A DNA stretch of 64,000 nt from Ptychodera flava (Eukaryota > Hemichordata > Enteropneusta > Ptychoderidae): assembly GCF_041260155.1 (NCBI RefSeq), contig NC_091936.1, forward strand, positions 39,752,463 to 39,816,462, written 5' to 3'. The translations under genes and the position numbers were made by a program. The notes under the pieces are model-generated. The model did no database searches, had not been told where the DNA came from, and saw only the letters and a program-made list of their open reading frames with translations. Positions within the stretch are counted from its first letter, which is position 1; every line of letters begins with the position of its first letter. This document shows positions 25,314 to 37,960 of this stretch, piece by piece.

Positions 25314-26435
25314 TCACCATCGGTAGTTGTGTTTACATTTCAAAACTCGCGTAAAAGCTTTCTTGAATTCCTTGTTGGAGAAGGTATAAATGATGGGATT
25401 AAGCATGGAGTTAACGTACCCCAACCAGGCGAAGAAAGCGAGAGCAACGGGATGTACCTGGCACGTTTTACAAAAGGGCAGAACTAAAGCCAGGATGAAG
25501 AACGGCAGCCAGCACAAAACGAACGCCCCAATCACTATGCCCAGTGTCTTGGCTGCCTTTCGCTCTCTGGCGGCGCATATCAGTCGAACGTCGTTATTTC
25601 TCGACACAACGCTTAGACTACTCCGTTGCTTCTCGTTGTCGTCATTGTTCGGATCGATGTTGGGGACGTCCAATGCCATGTCACGATGATTCATTGTGAC
25701 GTTGTCGGGGACCGCGGAAGCAGCAGCAGCAGCCGCGCCGATACGGTTCCTTCTAATCCTAAGTTTAGCTGCTCTGAATATCTTCCAGTAGACGAAGAGT
25801 ATGATGGCCAGCGGGAGATAAAACGCGGCCACCGTTGAGTAGACAGTGTAGCCGAGATCTTGGCTTATCAGACACTTTTTCGGGTCGGCCTTGTCGTGAG
25901 GGCTCCGCCAACCGAACAGAGGAGGGATGGAAACGAGCGCTGATATAATCCACACGCTTACGATCATCGCCGCTGCCCGGTTCGGGGTCCGTTTGGTCAC
26001 GTACTGGAGAGGTTTCGTGATGGCCCAGAATCGGTCTAGAGCTATGACCGTCAAACTAAGAATACTAGCCGTGCAGCACAAAACGTCTAGGGATATATAG
26101 ATGTCGCAGAAAATAGCACCGAATATCCAGATTTCAGTCAGGTCGTGGGCGAGTCGTATCGGCATGACAAGGAGCGACACAAGGAGATCTGCCAATGCCA
26201 AAGAACCGATCAGATAATTGGCAGCGGTCTTGATGTTCCGGTCAAGGGCCAATGCCAGGATGACCAAGGAGTTACCGAAGATGGACAGCGCGATGATGAC
26301 GGTAATGCACACCAGGGCTATCACTTTAGACACGTCGAAAGTCACCGAAAACAGTCCGCTCCCATCGTCGCCGTCTGCTGATCCGTTCTGCGGAGCCGCA
26401 AACAAACCCGCCGTTGTCCACAAGCTGGCGTTCAT
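25314..26435 (-). CDS. HTR1A-like: 5-HT1-type serotonin receptor (rhodopsin-class GPCR)
   Basis: Plasma-membrane receptor; 5-HT1 receptors couple to Gi/o and lower cAMP. Intronless frame of 373 residues from the ATG at 26435; the frame extends upstream only to a GTG, and the next residues (NAS, NGS) give an N-glycosylated extracellular tail. Visible: helix 2 LALAD, Cys110 and Cys188 for the extracellular disulfide, amine-binding Asp117 in SLDVLCCTASI, the 5-HT1A-like YSTVAAFYLP in helix 5 (S200, T201, A204), CWLPFF (308-313), and NPIIY (346-350). The DRY motif is DRF (134-136). Intracellular loop 3 is about 75 residues and holds a six-Ala run from GCN repeats. The tail is short and ends CKHNYRW, with one Cys that could be lipidated. 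The closest class is 5-HT1 by helices 5 and 6; other amine receptors are less likely. Confidence 0.93.
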   Translation of the reverse strand: MNASLWTTAGLFAAPQNGSADGDDGSGLFSVTFDVSKVIALVCITVIIALSIFGNSLVILALALDRNIKTAANYLIGSLALADLLVSLLVMPIRLAHDLTEIWIFGAIFCDIYISLDVLCCTASILSLTVIALDRFWAITKPLQYVTKRTPNRAAAMIVSVWIISALVSIPPLFGWRSPHDKADPKKCLISQDLGYTVYSTVAAFYLPLAIILFVYWKIFRAAKLRIRRNRIGAAAAAASAVPDNVTMNHRDMALDVPNIDPNNDDNEKQRSSLSVVSRNNDVRLICAARERKAAKTLGIVIGAFVLCWLPFFILALVLPFCKTCQVHPVALAFFAWLGYVNSMLNPIIYTFSNKEFKKAFTRVLKCKHNYRW

Positions 26436-29400
26436 TCTTGCGTACTTGAGTAAAGTAAACGCTTGGAATAGGAGAGACGGAACAAAAACGACTTCACTCA
26501 CTACACATTCCTGACGATTTAGCCACTTGGAGATAGCTCAAGTACTTTTGGTACACTCCGTTTGTAAAGTAAGCGATTGATGACACAATCGGTTATCACA
26601 CACAGCAACACTCGCTACATAATAACGGATTCTACTCATGATTGGGCAAACCAGTTTCCCTCTCGGGGAGGTAGACCCATCTTTCGAACAAGCTGTGCAT
26701 GCGCAATTGCTTCCATGTTCGGAGCTCAGGAAACATGCTTTTAAATAGGATTTCCATTTTTCCTCAGAGTGTGGTCGTTTTTAAATATGAAGTAGAAAAC
26801 AGTTTCAGGTTGATATCTATATATCGAAGTGAGATACGATGCATACCTGAACAGCAGGTTCAGATAAAGCATGAATTGTAGAGATGCCAAATCACTTATT
26901 TAATCCCCTGTATAGCTTCTAAAGCTAACACTTTACGTGTGTCATGTCAAATTTTTCATCTATGCTCCGAGTGTGAATACGCATGCCTTGTGAGTAGGTT
27001 AGGAACCTGACTTTTTAGCCAGGGGGGCGAAGGGTCTGGTAAAAACGAATTGGATGGGGCTTTTCAAAATATGCTAATTTGCAAAATACAAGAACCGAAT
27101 AAGGAAGGTGATTGATTTTATCATTAACTCTCGAAAAGATGCAGAAGTGAATAATCAAAAAGGATATGTTGCAAGTATCGTAGAGTAGCGTTACATATTT
27201 GTGACTTATGGCAACAGGCGCGCCAAGACCGAGTGTCCAAAAAAAAGTCTTTCACTTTCGAGGACCGTACTACTTTCAACGTCAATATTCGGTCAATCAT
27301 GATGGATCCTGGTGAATATTTGCAAAGAAGAATTACGGTCCAGTGCTTCAAGAATACACGCAGTATGTATACTATTAAAATGCTGCAAAACTTTACCTTC
27401 GTGTAACATACACCGCAGGTCTTTCATATGAAGAGGACTGGGTTTGTTTGCGGTGACGTTAGAAATGAAACACGCCTGGCTGATTTGCAAAAATATGATC
27501 AAATGGGTTTATTTGCCAAGATCAATATTGGAAGCAAAAACTTAATGCCACAACACGCGAATAGCGAGTGACATAACACGTTGCATGTCCGCTTAGAGAA
27601 ATAAATTATATCTTTATTACGCTGTGCGATGGAGAAGTTAGGTCCCACTGAGACTTAGAACAATTTAAGGCTCAGCTTAATTTTGATATTAGTTTATGAA
27701 ATTGGTACCAGCCTGCCAACGACTTCCCGCAGTCTCGGTCAAAACTATTCGTGTCTCCCTCAAACTGTTTTGGAATGAGAGATTGCTTTTCACTTTTCTC
27801 TCCAGATTGACTGTCGATGGGTTTTTACCCTCAGATGAAAACAAGTATGCAAAGGTTTAATGAGTCGGTATACCACGTGACATGACTTGCAAGCGTACGT
27901 TCAGTGTAAATGAAGAGACGGGTCAGATAGTTGAACGGACTGTCAAGTTTGACAGTAATAAACCCAAATAGCGGTTGGACCGAGGTCATTGTAATCAATG
28001 TCATGAAGAATTATGTTTGCTGGTATAGTATATATGGGGCTTAAAAAGAAATTTCTTCTTTTCAAAGATTCGATGGAAACGTTGAACGTTTTACAAACTC
28101 AGCTACCATGAAGCCTCAGGGATGTAGACCAGTATAAGATGGATATTCTTTTATATGCAGCGAAAATTAGAGTCAATATTGTAAGATTGTTAGAGATTCT
28201 TCTGTTATAATTCACATAATTATGTTATTACAAAATTATAGTTTTCCTCATGATGGTATTACCATTTGACCATTTGACGATTTTGATTTACACTTTTCAA
28301 AAACGATATTAAACATAAACAAAACCTGCATCAACCATCTTCTCAAATACAAAAAATTACTTCATGTTTCTTGTAACACTTCGCTCACAGTTTTTGTTCT
28401 CCGATTTCAATTGATGTTGTTTATAAATCGTTGTCATCAGTCACTCGTATTTCTTACTCAGGGAGCTTTCATAGTAACACTTAAACAGCGGTGTTCCATT
28501 CTCGTTTCTAACTGTGAGGATCTCCCTACCCTTGTCTATGTTAATCGTTTTGCATCTATCCCCCATTTTGAGTTCATTGATAACTATATTTCTTTCGATA
28601 TTTCGCTGTCTGTGTGCATAAGAATGGTTTTATCACGCCCCTTCACAACACAGCCCGTATATTATGGCGTGTCGTTCTAGAAAGTAGAAAGCCAACCATA
28701 TCATTTGTGCAGAATAAGACTCAACTGTTTGGAAAAGTGTCAGACAAGTGATGCGTTTAGGCTTCAAACCGAACGAGAGTTTGTCGCTTAGGAACAGGGT
28801 TATCCTGTTTCTTCTCGAGGCAATTCCTCCCGTTGGTCATATGAAATATCTGGGATTTGTTTTCTAAAGACTTGCCTATGTATGGAAACGTGAAGCGCCT
28901 GCATGGGTATTTACGATCAGAATATGTTGGTCGACTTCTGTGTTCACTTCATTTCTTTCGATCATTCGGCTTCAAATGCCAGGGATATCCCCATCCCCGG
29001 GCCCCACCCCGGGCCCCATCCCCTGATGAAATGTCATGTCATCCAAGACGTAATTTGATAAAAAAAAGAAGCGTGCCATATACGCGTTTATTTTACCGGT
29101 CTAAAGGGCAGTTGAGAATTCCGACTTTTTTTCAGAATGCTACTTCGATCTTATTGCTTGAATTCCTCAACAATATTGAACTGTAATGGCACGGCTTCTG
29201 TGCACTGTCAAACAAACATGGCGCCGCAGGGTTGGGAGAAATGACCCGTATCCGACGGATGCTAGACCGTTTCATCTATATGTTCAAAACATTTCTCCTT
29301 TCATGTATTGAAGCATACATGCGGTATCAAAACCTTCTTGCCGTGGAATTCATGAGTTCATTTGTAAGTGCATGAGGAGATAGCATGAGAAGCTTTCAGT

Positions 29401-29501
29401 TGATGCACTTGTAAGTGCTGCAAATGCTGTAAGATGTCAATGCGAATATCACATACTAGTAATATGACATTAAACTGGTCCAATAATCATTTTCATTCAA
29501 G
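26436..29501. other. Receptor 5' flank and gene-poor DNA
   Basis: No exon recognised. The first few hundred bases should hold the receptor promoter; no convincing TATA box was found. A terminal fragment of the TTAAGG MITE is at 27245-27276. A small duplicated GC-rich block (CCCCGGGCCCCA) lies near 28996-29020. Confidence 0.5.
27245..27276. mobile_element. Terminal fragment of the TTAAGG-type MITE
   Basis: The stretch AGTCTTTCACTTTCGAGG followed by CGTACTACT matches the right end of copies B and C. The rest of the element is missing or unrecognisable. Confidence 0.5.
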
Positions 29502-29920
29502 CTAATACATTACCAGGTCCATGGGACATTTGTGATTTACAAATTTAAGTAGGACCATCCTGAACCACTGATACTGAGTGGTGGTACCAGGTGTCCGGAA
29601 TGGGTAAGCGTACCCTGCTAGCATGCTGCACCCGTCAGGATGGTCCCAAAATTGTCTAAATATTGTATGAAATGATACAGTATATGAATTACTGTAATAA
29701 GTCACAGTCCGGGAATGCTGTCGCTAATCATTTGATTGACCAAGGTGCCGTATTTGGCCACAATGTCGCCATATCGACGATAGAACTTTTTGAAAGTCCT
29801 AACGAGTCTTACTAATTTTGATGCCAATGAGCTGTGTCTCATTTGAAAATCAGCGTAGGAACCACAAGCTCTACAATATCTGAGAAGTTGAGACACGTAC
29901 ACACCATAAGCAGGTGCAGA
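29502..29920 (-). mobile_element. Retroelement coding remnant, family uncertain
   Basis: Minus-strand fragments encode a YVSQLLRYCRACGSYADF segment followed by a KKFYRRYGDIVAKY segment. These resemble the C-terminal part of reverse-transcriptase proteins common in marine invertebrate genomes. The element is broken and only its 3' part is seen. The clade cannot be named with confidence, and it faces away from the LINE at 29960. Confidence 0.5.
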
Positions 29921-29959
29921 CAGAATATTACTTGAAATGTTTGGATAATTTATAATTTC

Positions 29960-31128
29960 AAAATCGAAATCATCTCCATTTCAGAGGTAAAGATGTTGAT
30001 AGAAGTAACTTTGAGTTTCATATTGGAAATGCATCTTTAAGTTATTCTAATAATTACAAATATTTGGGAGTTGTACTGAATGAAGTTTTAGATAATACGG
30101 TAACTGCGGATGTAATTTCCGAAGCCGCAAGTAGAGCTCTTGGAGCCCTATGTTAAATTTAAGGGGTTGAAAAATATGGGCTTTAGAACGTATACAAAAA
30201 TGTATGAAGCAAGTGTGGTACCGATTCTCAACTATTGCTCAGGTGTTTGGGGATTTTCAAAACTTGATAAGTTTGATTCGGTTCAAAATAGAGCTCTGAG
30301 ATTTTATCTAGGAATTCATAGATTTCTCCCCTCCCAACTGTAATGGGTGATACAGGATGGAGTTCATGTAGAGGTCGTAGATTTCTTAATATGTTGAGAT
30401 TGTGGAAACATTTGACTAATTTAGAATTTCCAAGAGAGTATATCTGTGGGATTATTCTCTGAATTACAAAAACTGGTCCTCAAAAATATATAAAATAATA
30501 GATGGTATTGATTTGCATGAAGATGTAATGTAATTAAGGAGAAAATCTTGCGGAAAACCTGTGAAACATGGTTGGAGAATATTCACCATAAACCAAAACT
30601 GCGAACTTATCATGTTAAATTTAAGTTCAATTATAAAGTGGAAAAAATGTTCAATGCTTAACTTAAGCCGATTCGGAAGTTAACGGTCTTTAGTTGCGTA
30701 TGGGTATCCTACCACTTCGCATTGAAACAGGTAGATTTAGACGTGAACCACTAAATGATCGACTTTTTAAATTTTGTAACATGAATGTTATTGAGGATGA
30801 AAGTCATTTTCTCTTTGATTGTCACCAATATGATGAAATACGTCAACAACATCTTGGTCAAATATTGGCGACTATTCAGGGGATGCAAAATGAAGAGAAG
30901 TTGGAATATCTTTACTCTGGTCAAGCAAGACAGCTTGCAAATTTTGTTGAAAAGGCGTTTTATAGAAGGAAGGAGATTTTACATGTTTAATTTTGATTCA
31001 CTTGTATAGATTATCTATCAGTTCCTCACTTTCTGTTATTGTACTTGTTAAGATGTAAATGGTGACTTATAAGTCCATAGGGCTGGGTAACTTGAGAGTT
31101 GCAGGTCACAAATACTACTACTACTACG
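29960..31128 (+). mobile_element. 3' part of a non-LTR retrotransposon
   Basis: The plus strand encodes the post-RT region of a LINE: KYLGVVLNEVLDNTVTADV, then KMYEASVVPILNYCSGVWG and QNRALRFYLGIHRFLPS (30140-30343), then a C-terminal segment with LRIETGRFR and DESHFLFDC (30694-30990). The pieces lie in different frames with stops between, so it is dead. The 3' end carries a (TAC)n run at about 31112-31128. The RT core and endonuclease are absent. Clade not assigned; an I- or Jockey-like group is possible. Confidence 0.78.
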
Positions 31129-34076
31129 ACATCACGTTTGTCATAGCCCATTGGTAAACTTCGCTGGCAATTTTGTAAGTATAAATTTGGCTCTTACATT
31201 CCGAGTTCCAACAAGCAAGGTCGATTAACCGAATTACGAATAAACAAATTCGTCAGATACGATTGCAGCAAAGTTACTGAAGTGAGAGACAGAGACAGAG
31301 GCAGACAGACAGAGAGATAGAGGGGAGAGGGAGAGAAAGAAGGGCAGGAATGAGAGACGTTCTAGAAAACATGTCTTCAGGAGGAGAGAGGAATGAGAGA
31401 CATAAGGAACACAGATGTGAGTCTACATATGTACAGACACTTAGATAATTTGGCAATGACTTTGGCCATGAAGAGAAGAAAGAGGCAAGAAAAGAAGAGA
31501 GAGCGACGGCGAAGGACGAGGAATCGGGAGACAGGATTTATATTAAATTGTAAATAACCTGTTTTCTTTCATTACATTATGAAAGATTCTTACAGCTACA
31601 GGAATTTTAAGCGATTTATTATATCCCAACGTTTCATTGCCTTTAGGGTGTTCCGCGTTGTTTTTGCACAAGAACTGGCCAACTCAAGCTTTCACAATCA
31701 AAAGTTCAGAGTGTAGTACACTCGGCAAGGCGTCCTTTGAAAGGACAGTGTCATGTTTTCCAAGATGTAAACATTCAATTTAACGTTCGTGAACACATAC
31801 TAGCACAATAAACAGCCAAAACGGATTTGATTTGAAAACAAGTTATGGTCAACAATAATAGTAAGTTCCCAGGCTGCGGTATAAGTCTTCGTGTTTGGCG
31901 TTTCGAAGTTTGGAATGTAACTGATAAACAGAACAAAGTGGGTGTAAGAATGTGGAAGGTTATTGCCCTTGTATGTAAACTCTACTCAGTACACTATAAC
32001 TGAAAGATTTGACTCTGTGAGTTATCATTTCAGCTTGAGATAGCTCAAACTGGGCTATTCACAATAGTGTATGCACGTGTTGTTTTCTTGCTATGAGTAA
32101 AAATCTCTGGAAATAATTCTAACGCTTGATACATCAAAGTGATTAAACAAATCGTGAGGTTTTTCTCCCGGCTATGATTTGTTCTTGAGAAACTGTACGA
32201 CGCTTCAGGTCCGGTCGAATCTGCTCCATTCCCATTACACAAAGTTCATTTTACGCTCCCTTTTCAAAAGAGGGAAAACAAACTCAACCGGAGTCGGCTG
32301 CAATATTCCGGATGACTGCATGACTGATTCAGGTGCCGTGTGTGGATTCCGCCCCGCGGGTTTGTTTGTCTTGTAAACTCCGATGATGAAATTGCCGACA
32401 TTTCCATAAGCACGTTCCTTGTCGTCAAGTTTCTCTGTTGTCGGACGTGAAGCTTTGCAACGCTCGTAAATAATTAAAAACCAGTGATATAAGAGTATTT
32501 GTTAGCTAGGCTGGCGGCATGCAGGTGATTATTAATGAATGCGTTTCGTCTTACCCTGGGGCGAAGTTGATGTTCTTCGAAGTCAGAGGGTCGCTTTTAC
32601 GAGCTAGCCGCATACACACAAATATTTTTGTGCTGAAGTCAACGGCGCTCTCCCTGTAACATGTCTTAAACTTTTATGAAGGACGTGCAGAAAAGATCGT
32701 GAAATTTCACGTTCTGCGAATAAATGTATGAAGATAAAAAGGTTGCGATATTTTACGAGTTGTCCCCAAGCAGACATCATTATTTTTTTCATAGTCGCCA
32801 GTACATATACGTGAATAGAGAGACAACTCTAGAATCTTCGTACATAATATTTTATTGAGCAGCTGTATCATCGAATGAATCCCCCATTCCTTGTTTCAAT
32901 TTATAACATTGATATAAGTTATTACTGTTCTTCACGAAAATTGGCAGACAATTTTCGCTTCAAAATTCTCGCTACATTATTGAGATTTAAGTTGCCAAAT
33001 ATGAATATATTCAGATTCGCCCATTATGTTATGAATCCACAGATAATACGTTTCCATGAGTGACTTATAACACTTTTTGTGTGTAACATGAATGAGTCGA
33101 CGACATTTTACCCCAAATTTGTTTCACATTATTACACACACCTGGAGAGGAAATGCTCAAAAAGTTGACGTCATATAATTTGTGTTATGATTTGATCGTC
33201 GACATTGGAAATTACGAAATTTTCAACAAAAAGTCAAAAAAGACCAAAACGTCACGCACGAACGTCACGCAAAGGATTATTTTAATTTTCGACTCTATGA
33301 ACTTAATTGCTGAATCCTCATGTTCACAAACAGGAACATAAACATGATTTGATTTGATGTAATGTACAATCTATCCTGTATCAATATTTCCTGTTGACTG
33401 GTCAAGATAACTCTTTCTGACGACAATCTGTTGAACTAATCGCATCCCTAGGCCTATTATCCGGCCAGACTGAACAAGACTGGACCCCAGGGACAATTTT
33501 ACAAATCAACATGAGCCTTGAGGGTCTATAGTTACTTCAAAATTTTTCAGAAGGGCCCCCTAAGATAACAGTTTTAGAAGGACCCCCTAAGAAAACTGAT
33601 TTTTTCATGACGAAGATGGGCCCAGTGTACCTCAGAGTGCGTTCACGTGACATAGGCTGTGAACTGACGGCGTTCCGTGTTTTCTCTGCACAGGTACTCT
33701 TCAGAGAACCTCATTCACGTGAAAACAAGTCCACGAATGAAGAGGATTTCGAGAAAGTCTTTGCATTTTACGGCTCTGTAAATAAACTCGATCAAGGTCT
33801 CAAGGTCTGAAAACGATTTTATGGTATTGTTATTTTCAGCGTGTCTTGCTGGGTTAACCTGTTGACCTCTGATTGGCTCGTTTATGATCCTGATTGATGC
33901 GCATGTCAAGTCACAAAATCGCTAAAGTTATAACCATTCTACGTAGCGTTAACGTCGATGAATCAAAGTAGAACCAGATGTAGTGGATGGTGAAACCCGT
34001 TTTTCCAAATTCCACAGTGCTCAGTGTAATGCCTATACTCGAATTCAACATCAACAGGACTGAGAAAGTGCAATGC
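31129..34076. other. No gene seen; purine-rich tract inside
   Basis: Open frames are short and unrecognised. From about 31279 to 31510 the plus strand is strongly GA-rich (GAGAGACAGAGACAG style), a decayed purine repeat. A short repeated block on GGGCCCCCTAAGA/GGACCCCCTAAGA is at about 33554-33595. Confidence 0.55.
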
Positions 34077-34173
34077 GAATTTTATATGGATAAATATATA
34101 GGTTCATACAAACCGAGCAGTAGAAGCTACTGCTCGGTTTGTATGAACCTATATATTTATCCATATAAAATTC
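34077..34173. repeat. Perfect 97-bp palindrome (47-bp arms, 3-base spacer)
   Basis: The left arm 34077-34123 and right arm 34127-34173 are exact reverse complements, base by base, around AAG at 34124-34126. The arm tip reads GAATTTTATATGG and the stem top GAGCAGTAG. Identity stops at once outside the arms. No open frame crosses it, and the arm is not seen elsewhere in the window. Confidence 0.97.
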
Positions 34174-34278
34174 ACTTTTATCAAGCAATCTATTGAAGGT
34201 AGTTAACGCCTAGAAACTGGAAGACTTCAATTATTAAAGTACAAGCACGTCTTTGGAGAAATGAATGTGGCACATAGA

Positions 34279-34386
34279 TACATACATATATATATATACA
34301 TACATACATACATACATACATACATACATACATACATACATACATACATACATACATACATACATACATACATACATACATACATA
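34279..34386. repeat. (TACA)n microsatellite
   Basis: A short TA run leads into about 22 CATA units; it lies 105 bp after the palindrome. Confidence 0.97.
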
Positions 34387-36714
34387 CGGTACAGGTATAT
34401 GGAGTGAAACACTGACTTAGACAAGAACAGACACTCATGTGATTTGCTACTTTACTGCCTGTACGGTTGATATATTCAAAATCAAATAGTAAAAAGATGT
34501 GCCATTTCTAAGTGAAATTCTTCAGTTTCCGAATTCTACGTTTTTAATTCGAAGTTTAAACATGTTACCACACCCACCTATTTTTGCCATTTAAATTTCT
34601 GATGAACAAGAGTGCCTGTCTTAATAACTGAAAGCATGATATTTACGAATTATTTTGACTGAAAATTGATACAAGCCTAGTCTGTAATCGGAGAAGACGC
34701 CACTTGTTTTTCCTGGCATGTGATATGCCTTGAATGAGCAACAAATTTTGTTTGTCAGACGCTTTCGTTTATTCACAACTTGAGCAGATCAGATCTAGAG
34801 GAACTGTGTTGCCAGGCCGAGGTGAGAAATCGTAAGACAGATATACTCGAATAGCGAAGATATCGGTTGATTTTGTGAAGGACTGAAGATGTGCATTACT
34901 AGTACCATAACAAATAATATGGATTTTCAGGGAATATCAAAATACGTTACAAAATTATGATAAATTATTGTACATGAAGCCATTGATTTTCATTTTAACA
35001 TCAATTCCGACAGATTTGATATTCTGAGAACGGCGACTTTTTCATTTTCTTCCAGGGAAAATAACAAAGGACGTGTATTCGTGTAACATCGTGTTTCAGT
35101 TAAATTGTTTTATTGGTCTCAACTAACGATGATGGATTTATTGTGTTCAACGAGCATGCAACGTTACTGAGGATAATCGCAAACATTCGGTTTATCCATT
35201 GATCATTCCACAGAAAGAATCTCTATTTTTGCAGTATCATTAAAATAGCGAACTCAATTTTGTTTGTTTTGCCTCAAGTGTAAGAAAATTAGAGCCGCAG
35301 TCTTGATAATGTCAACAAAACACTTCTTGCAGTTTTCAATAGTGACTAGTCGGTGAAAAAACTAACCACAAGACAGCGTCAGGACAGAACGATAAGGGAG
35401 ACTTCATTATTTACGGGGAGGGGGCCGGTTGAATTTTAGAAACGTGAGAAATGTAAAAGTTGACCCCCTACTCAAAGTATTAATTTTAAAACATGACACC
35501 CCTTCAATTCATGAAATGTAAAATATGACCCCCTCCCGGTCAAAATTATTGATCTAATGATGAAAATTATAATGTAGCCATGATGTGCCATTAAGATGTA
35601 GTAGTGCTGGTATTTCTTATAGGATCCTTATTGTAGATAATAGCTCTGTAATTGGATTACACACACTATAATGATGGTGGATTATAGTTATTTTGTACAT
35701 TTGAATTGAAAGCCGACCATCTTTCTTCGGACGATTTATTTGTGCACCGTAACCGTTCAGGTTAACGCACATCAACAAACGTTCACGTTAAAACCGCATC
35801 ACATCTCCCACTCGTGTTCAAGCCCTCAACATTGTTGGTTCTTGGCGATGACGCCGTTATATTTCAAGTTGGAGCACTGCACAAGGTCAGTAGAGTTCGT
35901 TCCAACCTTAGCACGACTTCATTATCGCCGCTAGGAAAACAAAACCCTTAGTAAACATGCACATACGACAGTTTTTAATGAGGTTGTTATCTGCATGTAA
36001 TTGGGTGATCACTTTGAAGAATATTGGAAGACACATCAACAATACCCGTAATCAATAGCTCCTCATTGGTCGAACTAACATTCTCGGTACATTAAATATA
36101 TACAACTAGGTTGATAAACCAGCTGAAAATTCAAGTACTAAGAATTTTTGAATAAAGACACTGATCCATGATAAATTTGAGGATGAAACTGCGCTGCAGA
36201 ACTCCATCTTTCCTGTCAAACCAAAGTTACAGACATCAGGAAGACTATTCAATGCTTACAATTTCTGGGCCTCACTGCTCAATTTTGAAATGTGAGTCAC
36301 GTTCGCCACATCGTTTCCGTTGCAACAGCTAAGTATTCCTTGGATTTATGCAACAAGATATTTTAAAGATAGTCGACAAGTTGTGGCCACCCAGATGCTG
36401 TACACGTAGGAGGGAGCATAGGTGAAAGCCTTGATGAGTCTTTGACGTCACAAACCTTACAATAGCCAGAACAATGGTCTCAATTAGTCATAACAGGGCG
36501 TGTAAAACTTACGTGCATGGGAAAGCCTCCGTCGCCATGTCGCTTGTGCGATAAATTATCTCTTTTCACGAGATTCGGTAAATCTCGATAAATTTTCCTG
36601 ATTTAATAAGCACCTTAAATATGAACGTCTTAATATTTTACGCACGCTTTTACTGGAGGAAAGTTTAAACTGTTCTCTTTCACAGACGAGACTATTAATG
36701 AGTTCCAAGTAATT

Positions 36715-36845
36715 TTTTGGACTAGAGAAGAAAAATAACCTCAAATCTACGGATCGTTTAAATTCAAGATGGCCTTTACTGTCTCTGACAACTCTATGGG
36801 AAATAGGAAATTTTTAATTTTCATCCGAACAAGATGGGGAAAATT
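36715..36845. mobile_element. Degenerate TTAAGG-type MITE fragment
   Basis: The segment from GGACTAGAGAA through TTTAAATTCAAGATGGCC to GGAAATTTTTAATTTTCAT aligns with the centre of copy D in the same orientation. The ends are not recognisable. Confidence 0.55.
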
Positions 36846-37704
36846 CCATATTTTCTTCAAGCTATCAAGTGTGTCATTAAAAGGTGTAGTCAAGGAAAAT
36901 AATCGTGAGATTTTGAAAGTTCAAAATCTGTCACCAAGGTGCATCATCAGCCTCGCCATGGGAAAGCATTAAGCCTGAGAAATGAGAGTTACCACAAAGC
37001 CTATACATCAGTGTCAAAATACTGTAAGTCATCTCACAACTTATCAAAGTTCAAATCTGCGAATCAAAAGCACGCAACAAAGCCCTTGGTAACCTCCAAA
37101 ACAGACTACTGATGTATTTTTTCCGAAACGCAATGCAAGAGAATGGAACTATTTCCTTCAACCTTTTTATTCGAGTTATAAGTATAGAACACGAGCATTT
37201 TTATTGACTTTCGGAAATTTTTATGGCAATTCTAACCATTCAGTCTGAATTTTATTCCAAGGACATTATCATGAGAAGGATAAATCATATTGAGTTCCAT
37301 ATATTTCAACGGATACATTTACAATCTAATCAGGATGGGCCAATCGTTAAATTCATGGAAGCAGTGGTGAAAACAAGGATATTTCTGGCTAAAAATGTTT
37401 TCCAGCATTTAGAGCTTTTTACAAAAGGTTCTCGAATACCTTAGCATTGAAAAGTAATGGAATGCTGGAAAAAGGATACACTGTTAGCCTACTCCGAAAA
37501 AAGTAAAATCTGAGAACGCGAAATAATTACAATTAGCATATCAGCATTGCCGATCACTTCCTCCCAACTTCGAAGTGTACTAGTCCATTGCCAAATGCGA
37601 ATTTTCTATCCCGGATTAGTGGAGGTCACCGCTGATTATAAACGTGTCAGTATTCTGGTCTGTTGAATGGATTATAAGTCAAAGCAAGGGAGTTGGGCCT
37701 TTCC

Positions 37705-37960
37705 TTAAAGGGACATAAGCTGTAACTTGTGGCAAGTTTTTCAGCATTCTGCTTCTGTATATCAACTACTGTATCTGACCCTAATCCGTTTGTCATGATG
37801 AAATTTCGAGTATTCCAGTTCTGTGAACACAGCTTGTATGTGTGTAGTGATCATTGTTTATTGTTTACAAATGAATTCTAGTCCAGATTTGAATACAATT
37901 TTCAACAATAACTATGGAGATTATACTCATATAAGTTGTGTTGATATGCTAAATACTTGG
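37705..37960. repeat. Dispersed repeat R4, copy 2
   Basis: Begins TTAAAGGGACATAAGC and contains TGTGAACACAGCTTGTATG, then ATTCTAGTCCAGATTTG and CAACAATA in the same order as the other copies. Confidence 0.6.

Noticed and set aside
26436-26501. 22-residue N-terminal extension of the receptor
   Set aside because: It starts with GTG; the ATG at 26435 gives a normal glycosylated tail.
25390-26514. Several plus-strand frames opposite the serotonin receptor
   Set aside because: Shadows of the GC-richer receptor coding strand; none shows a domain.
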